DNA of 64,000 bases from Solirubrobacter phytolaccae (lineage in GTDB: Bacteria > Actinomycetota > Thermoleophilia > Solirubrobacterales > Solirubrobacteraceae): positions 62,001 through 126,000 of the forward strand of contig NZ_JAPDDP010000003.1 of assembly GCF_027587195.1 (NCBI RefSeq). Direction: 5' to 3'. The number at the start of each line of letters is the position of its first letter. Within the stretch, counting starts at the first letter, position 1. Shown here piece by piece: positions 56,922 to 64,000 of this stretch. The position numbers were made by a program, and so were the translations under genes. The notes under the pieces were generated by a model, which saw only the letters and a list, made by a program, of their open reading frames with translations, ran no database searches and was not told where the DNA came from.

Positions 56922-57521
56922 ATGCCGAAACGACGAGAGCAACATGGGTCCACGCGGATCTGGACGATTGGACACTCTCACCACGATGTGGCGCTGGTCG
57001 TATCGCTACTGCGAGCGCATGACATCAAACGCGTCGTCGACATCCGCTCCCGTCCGGCATCGCAGTGGGCGCATCAGTTCGACAAGGTCCGCATAGAACC
57101 GACACTGCACGCCGCCGAGTTCGCCTATAGCTGGCGTGGCGAACTGCTAGGCCAGCGTCCTGAGGGAACGGAGTTCTACGACGAGGACGGATGCACGCTG
57201 TATGACCGCGTAGTCGCTAGACCGGGATTCTCGGATGAATATGACGCGCTAAAGGCAACTGCTAACGAACAGCGGACTGCGCTGTTCTGCCTTGAGGAGG
57301 AGCCCGAGCGCTGTCATCGCTACCACATGCTGGGCATCATGCTCACGCGCGATGGGTTCGAGGTGCTCCATATTCGCAAGACCGGTCGCGTCGAGTCTCA
57401 GAAGGACGTTTTCCTTCGACTGGGCGGTGAGCAGCGGTCACTGCTGGACGCCCCCAAACCGTGGCGTTCGCCGATGCCCATGGAAGGCGGGCACGGCGTG
57501 GCCGGAAAACCAACTCGCTGA
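56922..57521 (+). CDS. DUF488-family protein
   Basis: Protein of 199 residues, a Rossmann-like fold of unknown activity. Family hallmarks: TRIWTIGHSHHDVALVVSLL, KRVVDIRSRPASQWAHQFD and the Cys-His motif in LEEEPERCHRYHMLGIML. The extra C-terminal 30 residues are unconserved. It belongs to the island of lower GC (hand counts: 57% and 60% in two 60-base lines) and is divergent from a gene pair that includes what looks like a degenerate DUF488 copy. The gap to the convergent Crp gene holds a 6-bp GTCCGT/ACGGAC stem. Confidence 0.82.
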   Translation: MPKRREQHGSTRIWTIGHSHHDVALVVSLLRAHDIKRVVDIRSRPASQWAHQFDKVRIEPTLHAAEFAYSWRGELLGQRPEGTEFYDEDGCTLYDRVVARPGFSDEYDALKATANEQRTALFCLEEEPERCHRYHMLGIMLTRDGFEVLHIRKTGRVESQKDVFLRLGGEQRSLLDAPKPWRSPMPMEGGHGVAGKPTR

Positions 57522-57628
57522 GGTAGAGAGGCTCCGCCGTCCGTGATCGACGAGCGACGGACACGCGCCACCGCATTGCGTTTCTCTCCGCCCGCCAATT
57601 TTATCCCGACCACAGGCAGTAAAGGCGA

Positions 57629-58357
57629 CTAAGACAGCGCCGCCGCCAGCTTGTGGTGGCGCAGCTTCTCCGGCGGATCGCCGTGGAGGAGCCACGCGCC
57701 GTCGTCGCGGCGACTGACCTTGCCGGACTTGGCCAGCGCGCCCATCGCCGTCGTCACGGACGGGCGGTGGGCGCCGACGATGCTCGCCAGCCGCTCGTGG
57801 GAGAGCGGCAGCGGCACGACGATCCCGTCCGGCGTGACCTTGCCCCAGCGCTCCGCGAGGTGCCAGAGCGTCAGCAGCAGCCGGTCCTCGACCCGGTTGT
57901 GATGGGCGATCGCGAGCGCGACCGCGAGATGGTGCGCGCGCCGCGTGCCGCGGTTGAAGAGCTCCACGCCGAGCTGCGGCCACGGGTTGATGCGGGTGAC
58001 GAGCGCGTGGTCGAGCACCGCCAGCTTCGTCGGCTCGAGCACCTCCCAGCCGACCTCGGCGCGCACGTGCGAGCCGGCGTCGTCCCAGCTCCAGGGCCGC
58101 ATCACGTCGCCGGGACCGATCAACTCGATGCAGTGGCGGCCGAGCACGTCAACCTCACGCGACAGCAGGCCTTCGGCGATCATGAACCCGCGGTGGTGCA
58201 CGTCGGGCTCGAGCGCGTTCGCGACGTCCCACTCGCCGGGGCTCAGACGTTGCACGCGGGTCAGCGCCTCATGGCGCGCCCGCTCGAGTTGCTCGTCGTC
58301 GAGCTGCTCGGCGAGGTCCGGGTCGGCGTCGACGATGGAGATGGTCGATGCGCTCAC
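57629..58357 (-). CDS. Crp/Fnr-family transcriptional regulator
   Basis: Protein of 242 residues. A cNMP-binding-like barrel (HRGFMIAEGLLSREVDVLGR, CIELIGPGDVMRPWSWDDAG) is followed by a winged HTH (LSHERLASIVGAHRPSVTTA MG region). The ligand-binding arginine-serine pair of true CRP is not apparent, so the effector may not be cAMP. Start GTG 58357. The gene is divergent from the esterase operon with a 216-bp gap containing GC-rich hairpins, and may regulate that operon. Confidence 0.82.
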   Translation of the reverse strand: MSASTISIVDADPDLAEQLDDEQLERARHEALTRVQRLSPGEWDVANALEPDVHHRGFMIAEGLLSREVDVLGRHCIELIGPGDVMRPWSWDDAGSHVRAEVGWEVLEPTKLAVLDHALVTRINPWPQLGVELFNRGTRRAHHLAVALAIAHHNRVEDRLLLTLWHLAERWGKVTPDGIVVPLPLSHERLASIVGAHRPSVTTAMGALAKSGKVSRRDDGAWLLHGDPPEKLRHHKLAAALS

Positions 58358-58573
58358 GCCGGGTGTAGTACCCGACCACGCGACGCGCACACTGCGGCCG
58401 GAAGGGGAGCCGGTCGCAGGACGGAGGTAAATGCGCGTCGCGTGGTGGGGAGGGGAGGAGAGCGGGATTCGGAGGTGCTCACCCTCAAGTTCGGCCGCCG
58501 GCGACGGGTTGCTGACCCGCCCCACCCCCGCACGGGGGACGGGTGCGCACCCCAGCGCTAGGGTTCGGCCGCG

Positions 58574-59599
58574 ATGCCCGTCGTGCTGCGACTGGATGAC
58601 CCGGACGCCCGCTTCAAGGCCGTCCGCCTCGCCAGCGACCTTCACCTCTCGCACGAGCAGCGCTCGTTCACGCGCAACGGGGAGAGCTGGAAGCTCGAGG
58701 TCGAGCTGCCCGACGTGCAGCGGCTCGAGTACAAGCTCGAGGTCGAGCATCCCGACGGCGGTACCGAGCACATCCTGGACCCGGCCTCCGACAAGCGTGC
58801 GCCGGGGGCGTTCGGCGAGAAGTCCGTGCTCGAGCTCGACGGCTACGAGGCGCCCGCCTGGCTGGAGGCCGAAGGCGTGCCCGGCCGCTACGACGACGCC
58901 GAGATCCGCGGGCGCGGGCTGGGTGGCAGCGTCGCCCTGCGCGTGTGGAGCCCCGAGGACGCGCCGCCCGGCACGCCGCTCCGGCTGCTCCTCGCCAACG
59001 ACGGCCCCGAGTACGACGCGCTCGCCCAGCTCACGCGCTACGCCGCCGCGACGATCGCCGCCGGGACCGTGCCGCCGTTCCGGGTCGCGCTCCTGCAGCC
59101 CGGCGACCGCGACAACTGGTACTCGGCGAGCGCCGCCTACAGCCGCGTGCTCGACTCGGACGTGCTGCCCCAGCTGCGCGGCGCGTTCGGCGTGATCGGC
59201 GCGCCGGTCGGGATGGGCGCGAGCCTCGGCGCGCTGGCGATGCTGCACGCGCAGCGGCGTTTCCCGCGCATGTTCAGCGGCCTGTTCCTGCAGTCGGGCT
59301 CGTACTTCATCCCGCGCTACGACCGGCACGAGAGCGGGTTCAGCCGGTACACGCGGATCACGCGCTTCGTCCGCGACACGCTGCGAGACGGTGAGTACGC
59401 GATGCCCGTTCCGGTGACCATCACCGTCGGCAAGGCGGAGGAGAACGCGAGCAACAACCGAGATATGGCGCGTGCGCTGGCCGCTCAGGGGTACGAAGTG
59501 AGCTTGGAGGAGGTGCTCGACATGCACAACTACGTCGGTTGGCGGGATGCTTTCGACCCGCACTTGACCCAGCTGCTCAAACGCGCCTGGACACGATGA
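58574..59599 (+). CDS. Esterase-family alpha/beta hydrolase with N-terminal beta domain
   Basis: Protein of 341 residues resembling the enterochelin-esterase (esterase D) group: an N-terminal beta domain (WKLEVELPDVQRLEYKLEVE), then a hydrolase with nucleophile in GVIGAPVGMGASLGALAML (GASLG) and catalytic His in EVLDMHNYVGWRD. No signal peptide. It is first gene of a four-gene operon whose members overlap by one or four bases. Substrate unknown; the cluster suggests a peptide- or ester-bond biosynthetic or processing role. Confidence 0.78.
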   Translation: MPVVLRLDDPDARFKAVRLASDLHLSHEQRSFTRNGESWKLEVELPDVQRLEYKLEVEHPDGGTEHILDPASDKRAPGAFGEKSVLELDGYEAPAWLEAEGVPGRYDDAEIRGRGLGGSVALRVWSPEDAPPGTPLRLLLANDGPEYDALAQLTRYAAATIAAGTVPPFRVALLQPGDRDNWYSASAAYSRVLDSDVLPQLRGAFGVIGAPVGMGASLGALAMLHAQRRFPRMFSGLFLQSGSYFIPRYDRHESGFSRYTRITRFVRDTLRDGEYAMPVPVTITVGKAEENASNNRDMARALAAQGYEVSLEEVLDMHNYVGWRDAFDPHLTQLLKRAWTR

Positions 59600-60333
59600 A
59601 CCACGCCCACCACGAGCTGTACTCGCCTGCCATCGGCACGGCCGGCACGGTTGCGGTCTTCGGGCACTACGGGCGGGCGGTGCTCGCGTTCCCGTCCGAG
59701 GCGGGCAAGGCGTACGACTGGCGTGACAACGGGATGGTCGGCGCCGTCGCCGACCTGATCGACGCCGGCCGCGTGAAGCTCTACTGCGTGGACTCCTACG
59801 ACGCGGCCTCGTGGTCGAACCGCCAGCTGTCGCTCGAGGACCGGGCGCGCGAGCACGGCCGCTACGAGTCGTGGGTCTTCGACCAGGTCGTGCCGTTCAT
59901 CCACCACGACACGGGCGGGGAGATCATGACCACGGGGTCGAGCCTCGGCGCCTTCCACGCCGCCAACTTCGCGCTCAAGCGCGCGGACCTGTTCCCGCTC
60001 GCGCTCTGCATGTCCGGCAACTACGACCCGTCGACCTGGAACGCCTGGGGCGACCGCGGCGAGCAGACCTACTTCAACAACCCGATCGACTACGTCGGGA
60101 ACCTGGGCGGCGACCACCTCGAGTGGTTGCGGTCGCAGCTGAGCCTCCTGCTGGTGTGCGGCCAGGGGCAGTGGGAGGACACCACCGGCGCGCTGTCGTC
60201 CACGCGGCGGCTCGCCGGCATGCTGGCCGAGAAGGGAATCCGCCACGAGCTGGACCTGTGGGGCTACGACGTCCCGCACGACTGGCACTCGTGGCGCGCG
60301 CAGCTCGCCCACCATCTTCCGAGGTTCTGCTGA
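59596..60333 (+). CDS. Second esterase-family alpha/beta hydrolase
   Basis: Protein of 245 residues starting at the ATG that overlaps the preceding stop (59596-59599). The nucleophile motif is IMTTGSSLGAFHAANFALK (GSSLG) and the catalytic His is in YDVPHDWHSWRAQLAHHLP. It lacks the N-terminal beta domain of its neighbour. Paired esterases of this kind next to an ATP-grasp gene recur in some bacteria, but I do not know an assigned function. Confidence 0.78.
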   Translation: MNHAHHELYSPAIGTAGTVAVFGHYGRAVLAFPSEAGKAYDWRDNGMVGAVADLIDAGRVKLYCVDSYDAASWSNRQLSLEDRAREHGRYESWVFDQVVPFIHHDTGGEIMTTGSSLGAFHAANFALKRADLFPLALCMSGNYDPSTWNAWGDRGEQTYFNNPIDYVGNLGGDHLEWLRSQLSLLLVCGQGQWEDTTGALSSTRRLAGMLAEKGIRHELDLWGYDVPHDWHSWRAQLAHHLPRFC

Positions 60334-61589
60334 TGCCTTCCGACGCTTCGCACCTGATCGGCCTCCTGCTCGGCACCGAGGAGGACTGGCCGCGTGCCTT
60401 CGAGACGCTGCTGAGCCGCGTGGGGCAGGTGAAGTACAAGGGCTCCACGCACCACGTGAGCAGCGAGCGGATCACCATCGAGCCCTTCGACCTGCGCGAT
60501 AAGCCGCGCTACGACCTCGTCGTGGACCGGCTTGCGTGGTGGTACTTCGTCCCGCGCGAGTGGCTCAAGAAGGCCGCGCTGATGGACGACGTGTACCTGC
60601 TCAACTCACCGTTCACGTTCCAGGCGATGGAGAAGCACGCGGCCTACGCGGCGATGATCCGGCTCGGGCTCAAGGTGCCGCAGACCGTGCTGGTCCCGCA
60701 CAAGAACCCGCCCGAGAACACGCGCTTCGAGTACACCGCGGCCAAGTACAACAAGCCGTTCGACCTCGGCGCGATCGCCGCCAACATCGGCTACCCGTTG
60801 TTCATGAAGCCCTACGACGGCGGCCAGTGGGTCGGCGTGACGCGGATCAAGGACCACGAGCAGCTGATGGCGGCCTACAACGAGTCCGGCGAGCGGCTCA
60901 TGCACCTGCAGGAGTCGATCGAGGGCTTCGACAAGTTCGCGCGCTCGCTGAGCATCGGCGCCGAGACGATGGTCATGGACTTCCAGCCCGACCAGCCGAT
61001 GCACAACCGCTACTCGATCTCGCACGGCTTCCTCGCGCCGGAGACGGGCGAGGAGATCATCACGATCTCGCGGCTCATCAACGCGTTCTTCCGCTGGGAG
61101 TTCAACTCCTGCGAGACGCTCGTGCGGGGCACCGAGGCGCACCCGATCGACTACGCGAACGCGTCGCCGGACGTGGCGCTGACGTCGCTGCACTACTACT
61201 TCCCGTGGGCGATCTCCGCGCTGCTGAAGTGGACGATCTTCTGCACCGTGACCGGGCGCGACTCGCGCGTGGTGGACATGGACACGCGCCGCTACTTCGC
61301 GGTCGGCGACCGCGAGGACCTCAGCTACGAGGAGAAGCTCGCCGCGTACCGCAAGATGGCCGACGAGCACTTCCAGGTCGAGGAGTACAAGGCGTTCTGC
61401 TCCACGGCTTTGAAGCACGTGGACGAGCTGATGCTCGAGTGGGTGTCCTCCTCGGACTTCGACGGCCTGCTCGCCGGCACCGTGCGGGAGACCTACCCGG
61501 CGCACGAGCACGAGGAGTTCCTCGAGCTGTTCCGTGGCCGCGTCGGGTTGTGGGTGCGCGAACGCGGCCGGACGCCCCAGACGGCATGA
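60333..61589 (+). CDS. ATP-grasp-fold ligase-like protein
   Basis: Protein of 418 residues sharing one base with the preceding stop. ATP-grasp features include AIAANIGYPLFMKPYDGGQW (the lysine-bearing first strand with Gly-rich loop), VGVTRIKDHEQLMAAYNES, LMHLQESIEGFDKFARSLSI and ETMVMDFQPDQ. The metal-binding end motif is not clear to me. ATP-grasp enzymes join carboxylates to amines or thiols through an acyl phosphate. With two esterases in one operon it may make and trim an unknown conjugate. Confidence 0.75.
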   Translation: MPSDASHLIGLLLGTEEDWPRAFETLLSRVGQVKYKGSTHHVSSERITIEPFDLRDKPRYDLVVDRLAWWYFVPREWLKKAALMDDVYLLNSPFTFQAMEKHAAYAAMIRLGLKVPQTVLVPHKNPPENTRFEYTAAKYNKPFDLGAIAANIGYPLFMKPYDGGQWVGVTRIKDHEQLMAAYNESGERLMHLQESIEGFDKFARSLSIGAETMVMDFQPDQPMHNRYSISHGFLAPETGEEIITISRLINAFFRWEFNSCETLVRGTEAHPIDYANASPDVALTSLHYYFPWAISALLKWTIFCTVTGRDSRVVDMDTRRYFAVGDREDLSYEEKLAAYRKMADEHFQVEEYKAFCSTALKHVDELMLEWVSSSDFDGLLAGTVRETYPAHEHEEFLELFRGRVGLWVRERGRTPQTA

Positions 61590-62269
61590 AGGGCTGGGTC
61601 GAGGGACCGGAGGCGCGGGACGACCTCCCGGAGCCCGAGGGCGACACGATCGTCGCCGTGCGGGCGACGTCGGTCAACAACATCGACCGCTTCACGAAGG
61701 GCGTGCTCGGCCATGACTTCGCGGGCGTGACCGACGACGGCTCCGAGGTGTTCGGGGTCGTCTGGGGCGGGGCGTGGGCGGAGCGGATCGTGCCGGGCGA
61801 GCTGATCGCGCCGAAGCCTTCGTCCCTGAGCATGGCCGAGGCGGGCGCCGCAGGCCTCGCGGGGTTGTTCGCGCTGGTCTACGTCGAGTCGCTGGGCCTG
61901 AAGGGCGGCGAGCGGGTGCTCATCGAAGGCGCCAACGGCGGCGCGGGCGCGTTCGCGATCCAGCTGTGCGTCGCGGCGGGCGCGACCGTGATCACCCCGG
62001 CGCTGGCGATCGACGAGGCCTACCTGCGGGGCCTCGGCGCGAGCGAGGTGGTCTCACGCGAGGAGCATCCGGCCACCGATCACGTCATCGACTTCGTGTC
62101 GCCGGCGCGCGGCATCATGGCCTCGAACGGCTCGATGGCGCGGCTCGGCGAGCTGATCGACGCGCACTCGATCCGCGTCCCGATCTGCGAGGCGTTCTCG
62201 TTCGGACAGGTGCCCGAAGCGCTCGAGGCGTTCGGCGAGCACAAGCAGGGCAAGTTGTCGGTCGCCTGA
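61586..62269 (+). CDS. Short zinc-type alcohol dehydrogenase/quinone oxidoreductase-like protein
   Basis: Protein of 227 residues, about two-thirds of the usual 320-340 length. The N-terminal GroES-like part is shortened ([20 protein letters not shown] directly into [20 protein letters not shown]), while the NADPH-binding region is present ([40 protein letters not shown]) and the segment before [19 protein letters not shown] is compressed. It begins at an ATGA overlap with the ATP-grasp gene. It may be a genuine compact reductase or a decaying one. Confidence 0.7.
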   Translation: MKGWVEGPEARDDLPEPEGDTIVAVRATSVNNIDRFTKGVLGHDFAGVTDDGSEVFGVVWGGAWAERIVPGELIAPKPSSLSMAEAGAAGLAGLFALVYVESLGLKGGERVLIEGANGGAGAFAIQLCVAAGATVITPALAIDEAYLRGLGASEVVSREEHPATDHVIDFVSPARGIMASNGSMARLGELIDAHSIRVPICEAFSFGQVPEALEAFGEHKQGKLSVA

Positions 62270-62332
62270 GCGCGATTTTCGTCCCGCGGTCCAATTGCGG
62301 GCCGCGGAGGCGGGCATTAGCGTGGCGCGAGC

Positions 62333-62635
62333 ATGCTGCTGACGCCTTCAGACCAGGCCAAGCTGCTGCTCGCCGTCGCGGGGATGGTCGCCCGGGATCG
62401 CCTGGAGCGCGGGGTGAAGCTCAACCAGCCGGAGGCGGTGGCACTGCTCTCGTGCTGGGTGATCGAGCGGGCGCGCGAGGGGCGCGCCGTCGCGGACCTG
62501 ATGAGCGAGGGGCGCTCGGTGCTCGCGCGCGATCAGGTCATGGAGGGCGTGCCCGAGCTCGTGAGCGAGGTGCAGGTGGAGGCGACGTTCCCGGACGGGC
62601 GCAAGCTCGTGACGCTGCACGAGCCGATCACATGA
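62333..62635 (+). CDS. ureA: Urease gamma subunit
   Basis: Protein of 100 residues, full length ([20 protein letters not shown] ... [12 protein letters not shown]). With beta and alpha subunits it forms the nickel enzyme that hydrolyses urea to ammonia and carbamate. Start ATG 62333; the stop overlaps the ureB ATG by four bases. Accessory genes would be beyond the window. Confidence 0.96.
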   Translation: MLLTPSDQAKLLLAVAGMVARDRLERGVKLNQPEAVALLSCWVIERAREGRAVADLMSEGRSVLARDQVMEGVPELVSEVQVEATFPDGRKLVTLHEPIT

Positions 62636-62919
62636 TCCCCGGCGAGCTGATCGTGGGTCCCGGCGAGCTCGAGCTCAACGCGGGGCGCGAGACGAAGACG
62701 CTCCGGGTGATGAACGTGGGCGACCGGCCGATCCAGGTCGGCTCGCACTTCGAGTTCTCCTCCACGAACAGCGCGTTGTCGTTCGATCGCGAGGCGGCGT
62801 ACGGGTTCCGGCTGGACGTGCCCGCGGGGACGTCGGTGCGCTTCGAGCCGGGTGCGGAGCGCGACGTGGACCTGGTGGCGCTCGGCGGGTTGAAGACCGT
62901 GCGGGGGCTGCAGCGATGA
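62632..62919 (+). CDS. ureB: Urease beta subunit
   Basis: Protein of 95 residues ([57 protein letters not shown]), typical of UreB. Overlaps ureA and ureC by ATGA junctions, giving tight coupling of the three structural subunits. Confidence 0.96.
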   Translation: MIPGELIVGPGELELNAGRETKTLRVMNVGDRPIQVGSHFEFSSTNSALSFDREAAYGFRLDVPAGTSVRFEPGAERDVDLVALGGLKTVRGLQR

Positions 62920-64000
62920 GGATCTCGCGGGAGCGCTACGCCGCGCTGTATGGGCCGACCGTCGGCGATCGCGTGCGGCTCGCGGACACCGACCTCTGGC
63001 TCGAGGTCGAAGAGGACCGCTGCGTCGGCGGCGACGAGGCCGTGTTCGGCGGCGGCAAGACGATTCGCGAGTCCATGCTGCAGGGCATCGGACAGGGCCC
63101 GGACGTGGTCATCACCAACGTCGTCGTGCTCGATCACTGGGGCGTCGTCAAGTGCGACGTCGCGATCAAGAGCGGGCGGATCGCGGCGCTGGGGAAGGCC
63201 GGCAACCCGGACGTGATGGACGGGGTCGACATCGAGATCGGGCCGACGACCGAGATCATCGCCGGCGAAGGGCGGATCCTGACGGCGGGCGGGATCGACT
63301 CGCACGTGCACTTCATCTGCCCGCAGATCGTCGACGAGGCGGTCTCGGCGGGCATGACGACGCTGATCGGCGGCGGTACCGGCCCGGCCGAGGGCACGCG
63401 CGCCACGACGTGCACGCCTTCCCCGTGGCAGATCCGCGAGATGCTGCTCGCGCTCGACGAGTACCCCGTGAACGTGCTGCTGCTGGGCAAGGGGAACACG
63501 GTCAGCGAGGCCGGGCTGCGCGCGCAGGCGGCGGCCGGGGTCGGCGGCTTCAAGCTGCACGAGGACTGGGGCACGACGCCCGCGGCGATCGACACGTGCC
63601 TGCGGATCGCGGCCGAGACCGGCGTGCAGGCGGCGATCCACACCGACACCTTGAACGAGGCCGGCTACGTGCAGTCGACGCTCGACGCGATCGCCGGCCG
63701 TTCGATCCACGCCTACCACACGGAGGGCGCGGGCGGCGGCCACGCGCCGGACATCATCACCGTCGCCGGGCAGCCGAACGTCATCCCGGGCTCCACGAAC
63801 CCGACCCGCCCGCACACGGTCAACACCGTCGACGAGCACCTCGACATGCTGATCGTCTGCCACCACCTGAACCCGCGGATCCCCGAGGACCTCGCGTTCG
63901 CGGAGTCGCGCATCCGGGGCACGACGATCGCGGCGGAGGACCTGCTGCACGACCTGGGCGCGATCTCGATCATCGGCAGCGACTCACAGGCGATGGGTCG
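62916..64000 (+). CDS. ureC: Urease alpha subunit, 3' end cut off by the window
   Basis: Catalytic subunit; the first 361 residues are present (full length is about 570). Starts [20 protein letters not shown]. Nickel-site residues are visible: the HxH pair in [13 protein letters not shown], the lysine to be carbamylated in GFKLHEDWG, His in [13 protein letters not shown] and [12 protein letters not shown]. The C-terminal flap cysteine region lies outside. ATG 62916 overlaps the ureB stop. Confidence 0.96.
   Translation, partial: MRISRERYAALYGPTVGDRVRLADTDLWLEVEEDRCVGGDEAVFGGGKTIRESMLQGIGQGPDVVITNVVVLDHWGVVKCDVAIKSGRIAALGKAGNPDVMDGVDIEIGPTTEIIAGEGRILTAGGIDSHVHFICPQIVDEAVSAGMTTLIGGGTGPAEGTRATTCTPSPWQIREMLLALDEYPVNVLLLGKGNTVSEAGLRAQAAAGVGGFKLHEDWGTTPAAIDTCLRIAAETGVQAAIHTDTLNEAGYVQSTLDAIAGRSIHAYHTEGAGGGHAPDIITVAGQPNVIPGSTNPTRPHTVNTVDEHLDMLIVCHHLNPRIPEDLAFAESRIRGTTIAAEDLLHDLGAISIIGSDSQAMG

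Noticed and set aside
54711-57628. Mobile element ends, att sites or integrase around the low-GC island
   Set aside because: I looked for tRNA, direct or inverted terminal repeats and recombinase frames at both edges and found none, so the mode of transfer is unknown.

Overview
The window is a 64 kb piece of a very GC-rich bacterial chromosome. Dense gene packing, many ATGA start/stop overlaps, frequent GTG and TTG starts, DtxR/IdeR-like iron boxes, an actinobacterial HtaA heme system and large secreted proteins with Pro/Thr or Gly linkers point to a deep-branching actinobacterium. Solirubrobacterales (Solirubrobacter or Conexibacter relatives) is my best guess by style; no rRNA or marker gene in the window settles it. 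I see no tRNA, rRNA, insertion sequence, integrase or CRISPR array.

Layout. 1-6.6 kb: a heme-iron locus. An hmuTUV-like ABC transporter (minus strand) faces three consecutive secreted HtaA-domain genes and a HugZ-like heme-handling enzyme. 31.0-34.5 kb: a second iron locus, an EfeO/EfeM-like lipoprotein followed by an FTR1-type iron permease. Three copies of the 14-bp palindrome TTAGG-N4-CCTAA sit at these iron genes (2150, 5735, 30993) and I found no other copy, so the two loci probably form one iron-controlled regulon. 6.6-30 kb: mostly ordinary genes. These include a secreted propeller protein, TetR, a phosphodiesterase, threonine catabolism (tdh-kbl), amidase, ferredoxin, tyrS, mrp, a NarX/NarL-like two-component system with an extra response regulator, XRE/SDR, a histone-like basic protein, a DUF2342 metalloprotease, inositol phosphatase, a UvrD-type helicase fused to an Fe-S nuclease, PAC2 and a YhaM-like nuclease.

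35-54 kb: secreted and surface functions. A metallophosphoesterase/LamG protein and an S15 peptidase share the same C-terminal module of about 115 residues. Between them lies a 1050-residue secreted modular protein ending in an AHH-type nuclease domain, the layout of a polymorphic toxin but with no visible immunity gene. Its 5' leader is repeated just beyond its 3' end, next to a dead 33-codon frame. A GH18 glycosidase and a kinase-AAA-helical-repeat protein follow.

54.7-57.6 kb: an island of visibly lower GC. Hand counts of two 60-base lines give 60% and 57%, against 78% for one line just beyond. It carries a MOSC-alkyltransferase-like fusion lacking the acceptor cysteine, a small protein that looks like a degenerate DUF488, an unrecognised 272-residue protein and a divergent true DUF488 protein. 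57.6-62.3 kb: a Crp-family regulator and a tightly coupled operon of two esterase-like hydrolases, an ATP-grasp protein and a short oxidoreductase. 62.3-64 kb: the start of a urease operon (ureA, ureB, partial ureC).
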